From assembly GCF_002575655.3 (NCBI RefSeq), contig NC_053035.3, forward strand, positions 375,263,792-375,327,791: 64,000 nucleotides of DNA, written 5' to 3'. The stretch is from Aegilops tauschii subsp. strangulata. Taxonomy: Eukaryota > Streptophyta > Magnoliopsida > Poales > Poaceae. Shown here in pieces: positions 35,579 through 47,682 of the stretch. The notes under the pieces are model-generated. The model did no database searches. It saw nothing but the letters and a program-made list of their open reading frames with translations, and was not told where the DNA came from. Position 1 is the first letter of the stretch. Each line of letters starts with the position of its first letter. Both the position numbers and the translations under genes were made by a program.

Positions 35579-36939
35579 GCACACGGCTAAGAAAATGATC
35601 AACTTGTGTGTCTATGGGGTGCCCCCTCCCCCGTATATAAAGGAGTGGAGGAGGGGAGGGTCGGCCCTCTCTATGGCGTTCCCTAGGGGAGTCCTACTCC
35701 CACCGGGAGTAGGATCCCCCCTTACAAGTAGGAGTAGGAGAGGAAGGAAGGAGGAGAGGGGGAGGAAGGAAAGGGGGGCCGGCCCCCCTCCCAATTCAGA
35801 TTGGGCTTGGGGGGAGGGCGGGCGCACCCCCTTCTAGGCCGCCTCCTCCTCTCTCCCACTAAGGCCCAATAAGGCCCATGCACTCCCCGGGGGTTTCCGG
35901 TAACCTCCCGGTACTCCGGTAAATGCCCGTACTCACCCGGAACCATTCCGATGTCCAAACATAGCCATCCAATATATCGATCTCTATGTCTCGACCATGT
36001 CGAGACTCCTCGTCATGTCTGTGATCACATCCGCGATCCGAACATCTTTCGGTACATCAAAACACATAAACTCATAATACCGATCGTCACAGAACGTTAA
36101 GCGTGCGGACCCTACAGGTTCAAGAACTATGTAGACATGACCGAGACTCATCTCCAGTCAATAACCAATAGCGGAACCTGGATGCTCATATTGGTTCCTA
36201 CATATTCTACGAAGATCTTTATCGGTCAAACCACATAACAACATACGTTGTTCCTTTGTTATCGGCATGTTACTTGCCCGAGATTTGATCGTCGGTATCA
36301 CCATACCTAGTTCAATCTCGTTACCAGCAAGTCTCTTTACTCGTTCCGTAATGCATCATCCCGCAACTAACTCATTATTCACATTGCTTGCAAGGCTTAG
36401 AATAATGTGCATTACCTAGAGGGCCCAGAGATACCTCTCCGACAATCGGAGTGACAAATCCTAATCTTGATCTATGCCAACTCAACAAACACCATTGGAG
36501 ACACCTGTAGAGCATCTTTATAATCACACAGTTACGTTGTGACGTTTGATAGCACACTAAGTGTTCCTCCGGTATCCGGGAGTTGCATAATCTCATAGTC
36601 ATAGGAACATGTACAAGTCATGAAGAAAGCAATAGCAATAAACTAAACGATCATAGTGCTAAGGTAACGGATGGGTCTTGTCCATCACATCATTCTCCTA
36701 ATGATGTGATCCCGCTCATCAAATGACAACACATGTATATGGTTAGGAAACTTAACCATCTTTGATTAACAAGCTAGTCAAGTAGTGGCATACTAGGGAT
36801 ACTTTGTTTTGTCTATGTATTCACACGTGTATCAAGTTTCCGGTTAATACAATTCTAGCATGAGTAATAAACATTTATCATGATATAAGGAAATATAAAA
36901 TAACAACTTTATTATTGCCTCTAGGGCATATTTCCTTCA
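35579..36939 (-). repeat. R2 3' LTR, block 3
   Basis: The rest of the left LTR of R2, ending CATATTTCCTTCA. It contains the hairpin 35692-35714. Confidence 0.9.
35692..35714. promoter_or_regulatory. Perfect 10-bp inverted repeat in U3 of R2 (left LTR)
   Basis: TCCTACTCCC, loop ACC, GGGAGTAGGA. The outer seven pairs equal those of Angela R, and the inner pairs differ on both arms together. The other R2 copy is at 42505-42527. Confidence 0.75.
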
Positions 36940-36950
36940 GTCTCCCACTT
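36940..36950 (-). other. Polypurine tract of R2
   Basis: AAGTGGGAGAC on the minus strand, adjacent to the 3' LTR. Confidence 0.85.
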
Positions 36951-37112
36951 ACACTAGAGACAATAATCTAGTTCACGTCGCCATGTGATTTAACATCAAT
37001 AGTTGACATCACCATGTGATTAACACCCATAGTTCACATCGCTATGTGACCAACACCCAAAGGGTTTACTAGAGTGAGTAATCTAGTTCACATCGCCATG
37101 TGATTAACACCC
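36951..37112 (-). repeat. Degenerate repeats in front of the polypurine tract (R2)
   Basis: Four to five units of the GTTAATCACATGGCGATGTGAACTA type, homologous to 14645-14790 and 29403-29558. Confidence 0.75.
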
Positions 37113-37399
37113 AAAGAGTACTAAGGTGTGATCATGTTTTGCTTGTGAGAGAAGTTTAGTCAACGGGTTTGCCACTTTTAGATCCGTATGTGTTTTGCAA
37201 ATTTCTATGTCTAGAATGCTCTGCACGGAGCTACTCTAGCTAATTGCTCCCACTTTCAATATGTATCCGGATTGTGACTTAGAGTCATCCAGATCGGTGT
37301 CAAAGCTTGGATCGACGTAACTCTTTACGACGAACTCTTTATCACCTCCATAACCGAGAAATATTTCCTTAGTCCTCTAAGGATAATTTTGACCGCTGT

Positions 37400-38430
37400 C
37401 TAGTGATCTACTCCTAGATCACTATTGTACTCCTTTGCCAAACTCAGGGCAGGGTATACAATAGGTCTGGTACATAGCATGGCATACTTTATAGAACCTA
37501 TGGCTGAGGCATAGGGAATGACTTTCATTCTCTCTCTATCTTCTGTCGTGGTTGGGCTTTGAGTCTTACTGAACTTCACACCTTGCAACACAGGCAAGAA
37601 CTCCTTCTTTGACATGTCCATTTTGAACTTACTTCAAAAACTTGTCAAGGTATGTTCTCATTGAAAAAACTTATCAAGCGTCTTGATCTATCTCTATAGA
37701 TCTTGATGCTCAATATGTAAGCAGCTTCACCGAGGTCTTTCTTTGAAAAACTCCTTTCAAACACTCCTTTATGCTTTCCAGAAAATTCTACATCATTTCC
37801 AATCAACAATATGTCATTCACATATACTTATCAGAAAGGCTGTAGTGCTCCCACTCACTTTCTTGTAAATACAGGCTTCACCGCAAGTCTGTATAAAACT
37901 ATATGCTTTGATCACACTATCAAAGCGTACATTCCGACTCCGAGATGCTTGCACTAGTCCATAAATGGATCACTAGTGCTTTACACACTTTGTTAGCATC
38001 TTTCGGATTGAAAAAACCTTCTGGTTGCATCATATACAACTCTTCTTTAAGAAATCCATTAAGGAATGCAGTTTTGACATCCATTTCCCAAATTTCATAA
38101 AATGCGGCAATTGCTAACATGATTCGGACAGACTTTAAGCACAGATATGAGTAAGAAACTCCCATCGTAGTCAACACCTTGAACTTGTCGAAAACCTTTT
38201 GCGACAATTCTAGCTTTGTAGATAGTAACACTATTATCACCGTCTGTCTTCCTCTTGAAGATCCATTTAATCTTAGTGGCTCGCCGATCATCAGGCAAGT
38301 CAATCAAAGTCCACACTTTGTTCTCATACATGGATCCCATCACAGATTTCATGGCCTCAAGCCATTTCGCGGAATCTGGGCTCATCGTCGCTTCCTCATA
38401 GTTCGTAGGTTCGTCATGGTCTAGTAACAT
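37400..38430 (-). pseudogene. pol: Copia reverse transcriptase and RNase H remnant (R2)
   Basis: Minus-strand pieces: 38430-38095 (NYEEATMSPDSAKWLEAMKS, WTLIDLPDDRRA, IVAKGFRQVQGVDYD), a frameshift near 38150, 38150-37920 (DVKTAFLNGFLKEELYMMQP) and 37621-37400 (GVKFSKTQSPTTTEDRERMK, RNase H side). The active site at 37813-37824 reads YVND and is out of frame, the same state as in R and F. It cannot code for an active enzyme. Confidence 0.85.
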
Positions 38431-38493
38431 GAATTCTAGAACAGGATTACCATACCACTCTCGTGCGGAACGTGCTCCGATTGACCTACAAGG

Positions 38494-39712
38494 TTAGGTA
38501 GTAACTTGATCTGAAGTTTCATGATCATCATCATTAGCTTCCTCACTAATTGGTGTAGGAATCACTGGAACTGATTTCTGTGATGAACTACTTTCCATTT
38601 CGGGAGTAGGTACAATTAGCTCATCAAGTTCTACTTTCCTCCCACTCACTTCTTTCGAGAGAAACTCCTTCTCCAGAAAGGATCCATTCTTAGCAACGAA
38701 TATTTTGCCTTCGGATCTGTGATAGAAGGTGTACCCAACAATTTCATTTGGGTATCCTATGAAGATGCACTTCTCCGATTTGGGTTCGAGTTTATCAGGT
38801 TGAAACTTTTTCACATAAGCATCGCCGCCCCAAACTTTAAGAAACGACAACTTAGGTTTTTTGCCAAACCACAGTTCATATGGTGTCATCTCAACGGATT
38901 TAGATGGTGCCCTATTAAACGTGAATGCAGTTGTCTCTAATGCATAACCCCAAAACGATAGTGGTAAATCGGTAAGAGACATCATAAATCGCACCATATC
39001 TAATAAAGTACGGTTATGACGTTTGCACACCATTATGCTGTGGTGTTCCAGGTGGCGTGAGTTGCGAAACTATTCCACATTGTTTCAAATGAAGACCAAA
39101 CTCGTAACTCAAATATTCGTCTCCGCGATCAGATCGTAGAAACTTTAATTTCTTGTAACGATGATTTTCCACTTCACTCTGAAATTCTTTGAACTTTTCA
39201 AATGTTTTAGACTTATGTTTCATCAAGTAGATATACCTATATCTGCTCAAATCATCTGTGAAGGTAAGAAAATAACGATACCCGACGTGAGGCTCAACAC
39301 TTATCGGACTGCGTACATCACTATGTATTATTTCCAATAAGTCAGTTGCTCGCTCCATTGTTCTAGAGAACGGAGTCTTAGTCATCTTTCCCATGAGGCA
39401 TGGTTCGCAAGCATCAAGTGATTCCAAAAGCCCATCAACATGGAGTTTCTTATTGAGCTTTACACCAATATGACCTAAACGGCAGTGCCACAAATAAGTT
39501 GCACTATCATTATTAACTTTGCATCTTTTGGCTTCAATATTATGAATATGTGCATCACTATGATCGAGATTCAATAAACCATTTATATTGAGTGTATGAC
39601 CATAGAAGGTTTTATTCATGTAAATAGAACAACAATTATTCTTTGACTTAAATGAATAACCGTATTGCAATAAACATGATCCAATCATATTTATGCTCAA
39701 CGCAAACACCAA
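38494..39712 (-). pseudogene. pol: Copia integrase remnant (R2), best preserved of the three
   Basis: One open piece (39712-39014) covers the pre-integrase zinc-binding part (YLWHCRLGHIG, CEPCLMGKMTK) and the core with its first two acidic residues (IIHSDV and SDRGDEY). At 39020-39030 a one-base loss shifts the frame, and the catalytic Glu codon is replaced: the text reads CKRHNRTLLDM where R has SERRNRTLLDM. The C-terminal part (39033-38494) is open (PYELWFGKKPKLSFLKVWG, CIFIGYPNEIVGYTFYH). Confidence 0.87.
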
Positions 39713-39834
39713 ATAACATTTATTTTAGGTTCAACACTAATCCCGAAGGTAAAGGGAGTGTGTGATGGTGATCTTATCAACCTTGGAATCACTTCCAACT
39801 CACATCATCACCTCGCCCTTAACTAGTCTCTGTT

Positions 39835-40740
39835 TATTTTGCAACTCTCATTTCGAGTTACTACTCTTAGCAATTAAACCAGTATCAAATACTGAGGGGT
39901 TGCTATAAACACTAGTAAAGTACACATCAATAACATGTATATCAAATATACCTTTGTTCAATTTGCCATCCTTCTTATCTGCCAAGTATCTAGGGCAGTT
40001 CCACTTCCAGTGATCATTTCCTTTGCAGTTAGAAGCACTCAGTTTCAGGCTTGGGTCTAGCTTTGGGCTTCTTCATGGGAGTAGCAACTTGCTTGCCATT
40101 CGTCTTGAAGTTCCATTTCTTTCCCTTGCCCTTTTACTTGAAACTAGTGGTCTTGTCAACCATCAACACTTGATGCTTTTCTTGATTTCTACCTTCGCCG
40201 ATTTCAACATCGCGAAGAGCTTGGGAATCGTTTCCGTTATCCCTTGCATATTATAGTTCATCACGAAGTTCTAGTAACTTGGTGATAGTGACTAGAGAAC
40301 TCTGCCAATCACTATCTTATCTGGAAGATTAACTCCCACTTGATTCAAGTGATTGTAGTACTCAGACATTCTGAGCACATGCTCACTAGCTGAGCTATTC
40401 TCCTCCATCTTGTAGGCAAAGTACTTGTTTAGAGGTCTCATACCTCTTAACACGGGCATGAGTCTGAAATACCAATTTCAGCTTCTTGGAACATCTCATA
40501 TGCTCCGTGGCGTTCAAAACGTTTTTGAAGTCCCGGTTCTAAGCCGTAAAGCATGGTGCACTAAACTATCAAGTAGTCATCATATCGAGCTTGCCAAACG
40601 TTCATAACGTCTGCATCTGCTCCTGCAATAGGTCCGTCACCTAGCGGTGCATCAAGGACATAATTCTTCTGTGCAGCAATGAGGATAATCCTTAGATCAC
40701 GGACCTAGTCTGCATAATTGCTACTATCATCTTTCAACAT
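39835..40740 (-). pseudogene. gag: Copia gag remnant (R2)
   Basis: The ATG is at 40740-40738, with text matching the R gag start, and an in-frame TAG follows DDYLIV exactly as in R. The zinc knuckle region (about 40030-39990) is broken by a one-base insertion in the first Cys segment. The region is read in several frames. Confidence 0.75.
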
Positions 40741-42001
40741 AGTTTTTCTCTAGGAACATATCAAAAATAAACGGGGAGCTACATCGCGAGCTATTGATCT
40801 ACAACATAGTTATGCAAATACTATCAGGACTAAGTTCATGATAAATTAAAGTTCAATTAATCATATTACTTAAGAACTCCCACTTAGATAGACATCTCTC
40901 TAAGCATCTAAGTGATCACGTGATCCATATCAACTAAACCATGTCTGGTCATCACGTGAGATGGAGTAGTTTTCAATGGTGAACATCACTATGTTGACCA
41001 TATCTACTATATGATTCATGCTCGACCTTTCGGTCTCAGTGTTCTGAGGCCACATCTGCATATGCTAGGCTCATCAAGTTTAACCCGAGTATTCTGCATG
41101 TGCAAAACGGGCTTGCACCTGTTGTATGTGAACGTAGAGCTTATCACACCCGATCATCACGTGGTGTCTCGGCACGACGAACTGTCGCAACGGTGCATAC
41201 TCAGGGAGAACACTCATACCTTGAAATTTAGTGAGAGATCATCTTATAATGCTACCGCTGAACTAAGCAAAATAAGATGCATAAAGGATAAACATCACAT
41301 GCAATCAATATAAGTGATATGATATGGCCATCATCATCTTATGCCTTTGATCTCCATCTCCAAAGCACCGTCATGATCACCATCGTCACCGGCTTGACAC
41401 CTTGATCTCCATCGATTTGTCGTCTCCCCAACTATTGCTTCTACGACTATCGCTACCGCTTAGTGATAAAGTAAAGCAATTACATGGCGATTGCATTTCA
41501 TACAATAAAGCGACAACCATATGGCTCCTGCCAGTTGCCGATAACTGTGTTACAAAACATGATCATCTCATACAACAATTTATATAATCGCGTCTTGACC
41601 ATATCACATCACAACATGCCCTGCAAAAACAAGTTAGACATCCTCTACTTTGTTGTTGCAAGTTTTACGTGGCTGCTACGGGCTTAGCCAGAACCGTTCT
41701 TACCTACGCATCAAAACCACAACGATTTTTCATCAAGTTTGTTGTTTTAACCTTCAACAAGGACTGGGCGTAGTCACACTTGATTCAACTAAAGTTGGAT
41801 AAACAGACACCCACTAGCCACCTGTGTGCAAAGCTCGTCGGTAGAACCAGTCTCGCGTAAGCGTACGCATAATGTCGGTATGAGCCGCTTCATCCAACAA
41901 TACCGCAGAATCAAAGTATGACATACTGGTAAGCAGTATGACTATTATCGCCCACAACTCTTTGTGTTCTACTCATGCATATAACATCTACGCATAGACC
42001 T
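40741..42001 (-). other. Untranslated leader of R2
   Basis: No coding frame; collinear with the leader of Angela R (18421-19724). Confidence 0.7.
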
Positions 42002-42014
42002 GGCTCGGATGCCA
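42002..42014 (-). other. Primer binding site, initiator-Met-like (R2)
   Basis: TGGCATCCGAGCC on the minus strand next to the 5' LTR, the same version as in Angela R. Confidence 0.75.
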
Positions 42015-42015
42015 C

Positions 42016-43729
42016 TGTTGGGGAACGCAATAATTTCAAAAAAAATCCTACGCACACGCAAGATCCATCTAGGTGATGCATAGCAACGAGAGGAGAGAGT
42101 GTTGTCTACGTACCCTCGTAGACCGAAAGCGGAAGCGTTATGACAACGTGGTTGATGTAGTCGTACGTCTTCACGACCCGACCGATCCTAGTATCGAAAG
42201 TACGGCACCTCCGTGATCTGCACACGTTCAGCTCAGTGACGTCCCACGAACTCTCGATCCAGCTGAGTGTCAACGGAGAGCTTCGTCAGCACGACGGCGT
42301 GATGATGGTGATGATGAATTTACCGGCGCAGGGCTTCGCCTAAGCACTACGACGATATCACCGAGGTGGATTATGCTGGAGGGGGGCACCGCACACGGCT
42401 AAGACAATGATCAACTTGTGTGTCTATGGGGTGCCCCCTCCCTTGTATATAAAGGAGTGGAGGAGGGGGAGGGCCGGCCCTCTCTATGGCGCGCCCTAGG
42501 GGAGTCCTACTCCCACCGGGAGTAGGATTCCCCCTCCGTCCAAGTAGGAGTAGGAGAGGAAGGAAGGAGGAGAGAGGGAGGAAGGAAAGGGGGGGCGGCC
42601 CCTCCCAATTCGGATTGGGCTTGGGGGGGACCGCCCCCTCCTAGGCCGCCGCCTCCTCTCTCCCACTAAGGCCCAATAAGGCCCCGTGGGGTTCCGGTAA
42701 CCTCCCGGTAGTCCGGTAAATGCCCGAACTCACTCGGAACCATTCCGATGTCCAAACATAGCCATCCAATATATCGATCTTTATGTCTCGACCATTTCAA
42801 GACTCCTCGTCATGTCTGTGATCACATCCGGGACTCCGAACAACCTTCGATGCATCAAAACACATAAACTCATAATACCGATTGTCACAGAACGTTAAGC
42901 GTGCGGACCCTACGGGTTTGAGAACTATGTAGACATGACCGAGACTCATCTCCGGCCAATAACCAATAGCAGAACCTGGATGCTCATATTGGTTCCTACA
43001 TATTCTACGAAGATCTTTATCGGTCAAACCGCATAACAACATACGTTGTTCCCTTTGTCATCGGTATGTTACTTGCTCGAGATTCGATCGTCGGTATCAC
43101 CATACCTAGTTCAATCTCATTACCGGCAAGTCTCTTTACTCGTTCCATAATGCATCATCCCGCAACTAACTCATTAGTCACATTGCTTGCAAGGCTTATA
43201 GTGATGTGCATTACCGAGAGGGCCAAGAGATACCTCTCCGACAATCGGAGTGACAAATCCTAATCTTGATCTATGCCAACTCAACAAACACCATCGGAGA
43301 CACCTGTAGAGCATCTTTATAATCACCCAGTTACGTTGACGTTTGATAGCACACTAAGTGTTCCTCCGGTATTTGGGAGTTGCATAATCTCATAGTCATA
43401 GGAACATGTATAAGTCATGAAGAACGCAATAGAAATAAACTAAACGATCATAGTGCTAATATGGGTCTTGTCCATCACATCATTCTCCTAATGATGTGAT
43501 CCCGTTCATCAAATGACAACACATGTCTATGGTTAGGAAACTTAACCATCTTTGATTAACGAGCTAGTCAAGTAGAGGCATAATAGGGATACTTTGTTTT
43601 GTCTATGTATTCACACATGTATCAAGTTTCCGGTTAATACAATTCTAGCATGAATAATAAACATTTATCATGATATAAGGAAATATAAAATAACAACTTT
43701 ATTATTGCCTCTAGGGCATATTTCCTTCA
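42016..43729 (-). repeat. 5' LTR of R2
   Basis: 1714 bp, TGTTGGGGAACGCAA to CATATTTCCTTCA, followed by the TSD copy CAAAG. A minus-strand TATA motif lies at 42445-42453 and the hairpin at 42505-42527, 52 bp apart. Confidence 0.92.
42505..42527. promoter_or_regulatory. Perfect 10-bp inverted repeat in U3 of R2 (right LTR)
   Basis: TCCTACTCCC-ACC-GGGAGTAGGA, the same as in the left LTR. Confidence 0.75.
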
Positions 43730-43734
43730 CAAAG

Positions 43735-44633
43735 ATGGTTAAGTTTCCTAACCATGGAATGTGTTGTCATTTCATGAACGGGATCACATCATTAGGAGAA
43801 TGATGTGATGGACAAGACCCACCCGTTAGCTTAGCATAATGATCGTTAAGTTTTATTGCTATTGCTTTCTTCATGACCTATACATATTCCTTTGACTATG
43901 AGATTATGCAATTCCCGAATACCGGAGGAATACCTTATGTGCTATCAAATGTCACAACCTAACTGGGTGATCATAAAGATGCTCCACAGGTATCTCTGAA
44001 GGTGTTTGTTGGTTTGGCATAGATCGAGATTAGGATTTGTCACTCTGAGTATCAGAGAGGTATCTCTGGGCCCTCTCGGTAATGCACATCATGTTAAGCC
44101 TTGAAAGCAATGTGACTAATGAGTTAGTTGTGGGATGATGTATTATGGAACGAGTAAAGAGACTTGCCGGTAATGAGATTGAACTAGGTATGAAGATACC
44201 GACGATCGAATCTCGGGCAAGTAACATACCGATGACAAAGGGAATGGCGTATGTTGTCATTACGGTTTGACCGAAAAAGATCTTCATAGAATATATAGGA
44301 ACCAATATGAGCATCCAGGTTCCGCTGTTGGTTATTGACCGGAGATGTGTCTCGGTCATGTCTACATAGTTCTCGAACCCGTAGGGTCCGCATGCTTAAC
44401 GTTCGATGACGATCTGTGTTATGAGCTATGTGTTTTGGTAACCGAAGATTGTTCGGAGTCCCGGATGAGATCACGTACATGATGAGGAGTCTCGAAATGG
44501 TCGAGAGGTAAACATTGATATATTGAATGATAGTATTCAGACACCGGAAGTGTTTCGGAATGTATCGGGTACGTATCAGAGTACCGGGGGGGTTACCGGA
44601 ACCCCCCGGGGGAAGATATTGGCCATATGGGCC
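43735..44633 (+). repeat. Solo LTR F2, block 2
   Basis: Continues the forward copia LTR after R2. The last five bases, GGGCC (44629-44633), are duplicated at 46210-46214 around the family-S solo LTR. Confidence 0.9.
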
Positions 44634-46209
44634 TGCTACCTCTTTAGCATGCGTTGGTTTTCCCTTGAATAGGAAAGGGTGATGCAGCAAAGTAGCGTAA
44701 GTATTTCCCTCAGTTTTTGAGAACCAAGGTATCAATCCAGTAGGAGACTACACGCAAATCGCCTAGTACCTGCACAAACAATCAAGAACCTTGCAACCAA
44801 TGCGATAAAGGGGTTGTCAATCCCTTCACGGCCACTTTCAAAAGTGAGATCTGATAAAGATAATAAGATTAATATTTTTGGTATTTTTGTTGTATAGATT
44901 GGAAAGTAAAGATTGCAAAATAAATGGCGACAGATATAGCTAGTTGACGGGAAACTAATATGATGTAAAATAGACCCGGGGGCCATAGGTTTCACTAGTG
45001 GCTTCTCTCAAGATAGCATATATTATGGTGGGTGAACAAATTACTGCCGAGCAATTGATAGAAAAGCGCATAGTTATGAGAATATCTAGGCATGATCATG
45101 AACATAGGCATCACGTCCGTGTCAAGTAGACCGAAACGATTCTGCATCTACTACTATCACTCCACACATCGACCACTATCCAGCATGCATCTAGAGTATT
45201 AAGTTCATAAGAACAGAGTAACACATTAGGCAAGATGACATGATGTAGAGGGATAAACTCATGCAATATGAAATAAACCCCATCTTGTTATCCTCGATGG
45301 CAACAATATAATACGTGCCTTGCTGCCCCTGCTGTCACTGGGAAAGGACACCGCAAGATTGAACCCAAAGCTAAGCACTTCTCCCATTGCAAGAAAGATC
45401 AATCTAGTAGGCCAAACTAAACTGATAATTCAAAGAGACTTGCAAAGATATAAAATAATGCATATAAGAATTCAGAGAGGAATCAAATATTGTTCATAGA
45501 TAATCTTGATCATAAACCCACAATTCATCGGATCTCGACAAACACACCGCAAAAAGAATTACATCGAATAGATCTCCAAGAAGATTGAGGAGAACTTTGT
45601 ATTGAGATCTGAAGAGAGAGAAGAAGCCATCTAGCTAATAACTAGGGACCCGAAGGTCTGTGGTAAACTACTCACAAATCATCGGAGAGGCTATGGTGTT
45701 GATGTAGAAGCCCTCCATGATCGAATCCCCCTCCGGCAGATCGCCGGAAAAGGCCCCAAGATGGGATCTCACGGGTACAGAAGGTTGCGGCGTTGGAAAA
45801 GTGGTTTCGTGGCTCCCCTGGATGTTTTCAGGGTATATGAGTATATATAGGCGAAAGAGGTAGGTTGGTGGAGCTGCGAGGGGCCCACGAGGGTGGGGGC
45901 GCGCCCACCCCCCTGGGGCGCGTCCTCCTGCCTCGTGGCTTCCTCGCTGCTTCCTTGACTTCCACTCCAAGTCTCCTGGATTGCGTTTGTTCCAAAAAAA
46001 GATCCTCGCGAAGGTTTCATTCCGTTTGATATTCCTTTTCTGCAAACATTGAAATACGCAAAAAAACAGCAATTTGCACTGGGCCTTCGGTTAATAGGTT
46101 AGTCCCAAAAATAATATAAAAGAGCATAATAAAGCCCATTAAACATCCAAAACAGATAATATAATAGCATGGAACAATCAAAAATTATAGATACGTTGGA
46201 GACGTATCA
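44634..46209 (-). mobile_element. Family-S solo LTR, reversed (1576 bp)
   Basis: From TGCTACCTCTTTAGC to GACGTATCA on the + strand, with TSD GGGCC on both sides and no interior. A minus-strand TATA-like motif lies at about 45838-45848. Confidence 0.92.
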
Positions 46210-46214
46210 GGGCC

Positions 46215-46861
46215 ATAGGAGGGAGGCAAGCCAGCCCACAAGGGGTGGCGCACGCCCCCCCAATGGAGGAGTCCGAATTAGACTAGGGAGGGGGCGGCGC
46301 CCCCCTTTCCGTCTCCTTCCCCCTTTTCCCCCTTCGATAAAAGGAAGGGGGCGAATTGGACTAGGAGCCCAAGTGGGACTCCTCCCGCTTGGGGCGCGCC
46401 TAGGCTGGCCTCCTCCCTTTCCCTCCTTTATATACGGGGGCAGGGGGCGCCTCTAATAGACATCAATTGTTCCAAGTCGTGTGCGGCACCCCGCTCCACC
46501 GTTTACTCCTGCGGTCATATTGTCGTAGTGCTTAGGCGAAGCCCTGTGCGGATCACTTCACCATCACCGTCACCACGCCGTCGTGCTGACGAAACTCTCC
46601 TTCGACACTTTGCTAGATCAAGAGTTTGAGGGACATCATCGAGCCGAACGTGTGCAGAACTAAGAGGTGCCGTATGTTTGGTGCTTGATCGGTTGAATCG
46701 AGAAGACGTTCGACTACATCAACCGTGTTAAGCTAACGCTTCCACTTTTGGTCTACTAGGGTATGTGGACACACTCCCCCCTCTTGTTGCTATGCATCTC
46801 CTAGATAGATCTTGCGTGATCGTAGGAATTTTTTTGAAATTGCATGCTACGTTCCCCAACA
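46215..46861 (+). repeat. Solo LTR F2, block 3
   Basis: The rest of the LTR with a TATA-like TTTATATAC near 46427, ending GTTCCCCAACA. It is followed by the TSD copy CAACT. Confidence 0.9.
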
Positions 46862-47682
46862 CAACTACCTAACGGTAGTCAAGACGGCTAACGGCAATAT
46901 CAGTAACACGCTTCATTACGTATCCTATTACTTATAGGCTCGGCATGTTCATGGTTGAACGGGTTTTAGCCAAACTCCATCCACACATGGGCGGACTTGG
47001 AGGTAGCCTTGATCAACAACTTTGAAGGAATTTACCAGCACCCGGGGAGCGGGTACGACCTACACAGTTGCATCCAAGGTGACAACAATCCCATCCCTGA
47101 CTTTGTTGCATGGTGGCAAGAAAGAGGAACACTCCCACAAACGTCTCTGACAAGACATCAATAGAGGACTTCATCAGCTATGCACATGATCCTTTCCTCC
47201 ACCACAATCTTGGCAAGAAACGGGGTGGCAACAGGCCGACAACAATGGTGACACTAATGAAGGTCGCCAATGACTATGTCACCGATGAAGAAACCACACG
47301 AGAAGGCCGTCGGCCCATGCCAGTCCTAGAGGCCCCGGAGTCCGTCGACGGCAAGGGCCCCAGAGGAAGAAACAAAATTTGCAATAAGGGCCAAAAGAGT
47401 AAGGAGGTGCAAGACTCCGAGCTTGTAGCAGCAGTCAATGAGGCTGGCCAGACCGGCATGAAAAAGAAAAAGTGGGACATTAAGCCCAGGCCGTCAGCCC
47501 ACACTTATGAGGAGATTATGAGTGGTCCGTGCAAATATCGTAGTGACGGGGTCTACAAGGCATCTCACTCCACTAGGGAGTGTCAGCTTAACGACCAGCT
47601 CGTCAAGGAGAAGAATGGCAAGACCAGTGATGACGGGGTTTCTACCCAGGTTTGGGACCTCATGGTCGAGGTAATACCCTGA
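46862..47682 (+). pseudogene. gag: Gypsy gag remnant, C-terminal half
   Basis: Directly continues the codon split at 7262 (YLTVVKTANGNISNTLHYV, then a stop). After a frame change, typical gypsy gag text follows: NSIHTWADLEVALINNFEG, then, after another frame change, an open piece of 190 codons (47110-47682) with RNTPTNVSDKTSIEDF, TTMVTLMKVANDYVTDEE, a basic stretch (GRNKICNKGQKSKE) and HTYEEIMSGPCKY...STREC, a possible Cys/His site. It matches the retrotransposon gag (PF03732) type. No pol follows, so the element is truncated. Confidence 0.72.

Larger units (their letters stand above)
7442..43729 (-). mobile_element. Angela-type copia element R2, reversed, with nested insertions
   Basis: A minus-strand Ty1-copia element flanked by TSD CAAAG. 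The 3' LTR is on the left and is split: 7442-7696, 9283-9402 and 35579-36939, together about 1736 bp. The interior runs 36940-42015 and the intact 5' LTR is at 42016-43729. The left LTR was hit by a family-S solo LTR (7697-9277) and by element W (9403-35573). Domain order in element direction is gag, integrase, RT, RNase H, which is the copia order. All coding parts are broken. Confidence 0.92.
7263..46861 (+). mobile_element. Angela-type solo LTR F2, carrying a nest of other elements
   Basis: A Ty1-copia LTR in three blocks: 7263-7441, 43735-44633 and 46215-46861, together about 1725 bp, which equals the length of the intact Angela LTRs in this window. It starts TGAAGGAAATAT and ends GTTCCCCAACA, and the flanks carry the TSD CAACT (7258-7262 and 46862-46866). 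There is no PBS, PPT or coding part of its own, so it is a solo LTR left after LTR-LTR recombination. It was later invaded by R2 (TSD CAAAG) and by a reverse family-S solo LTR (TSD GGGCC). Confidence 0.9.
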
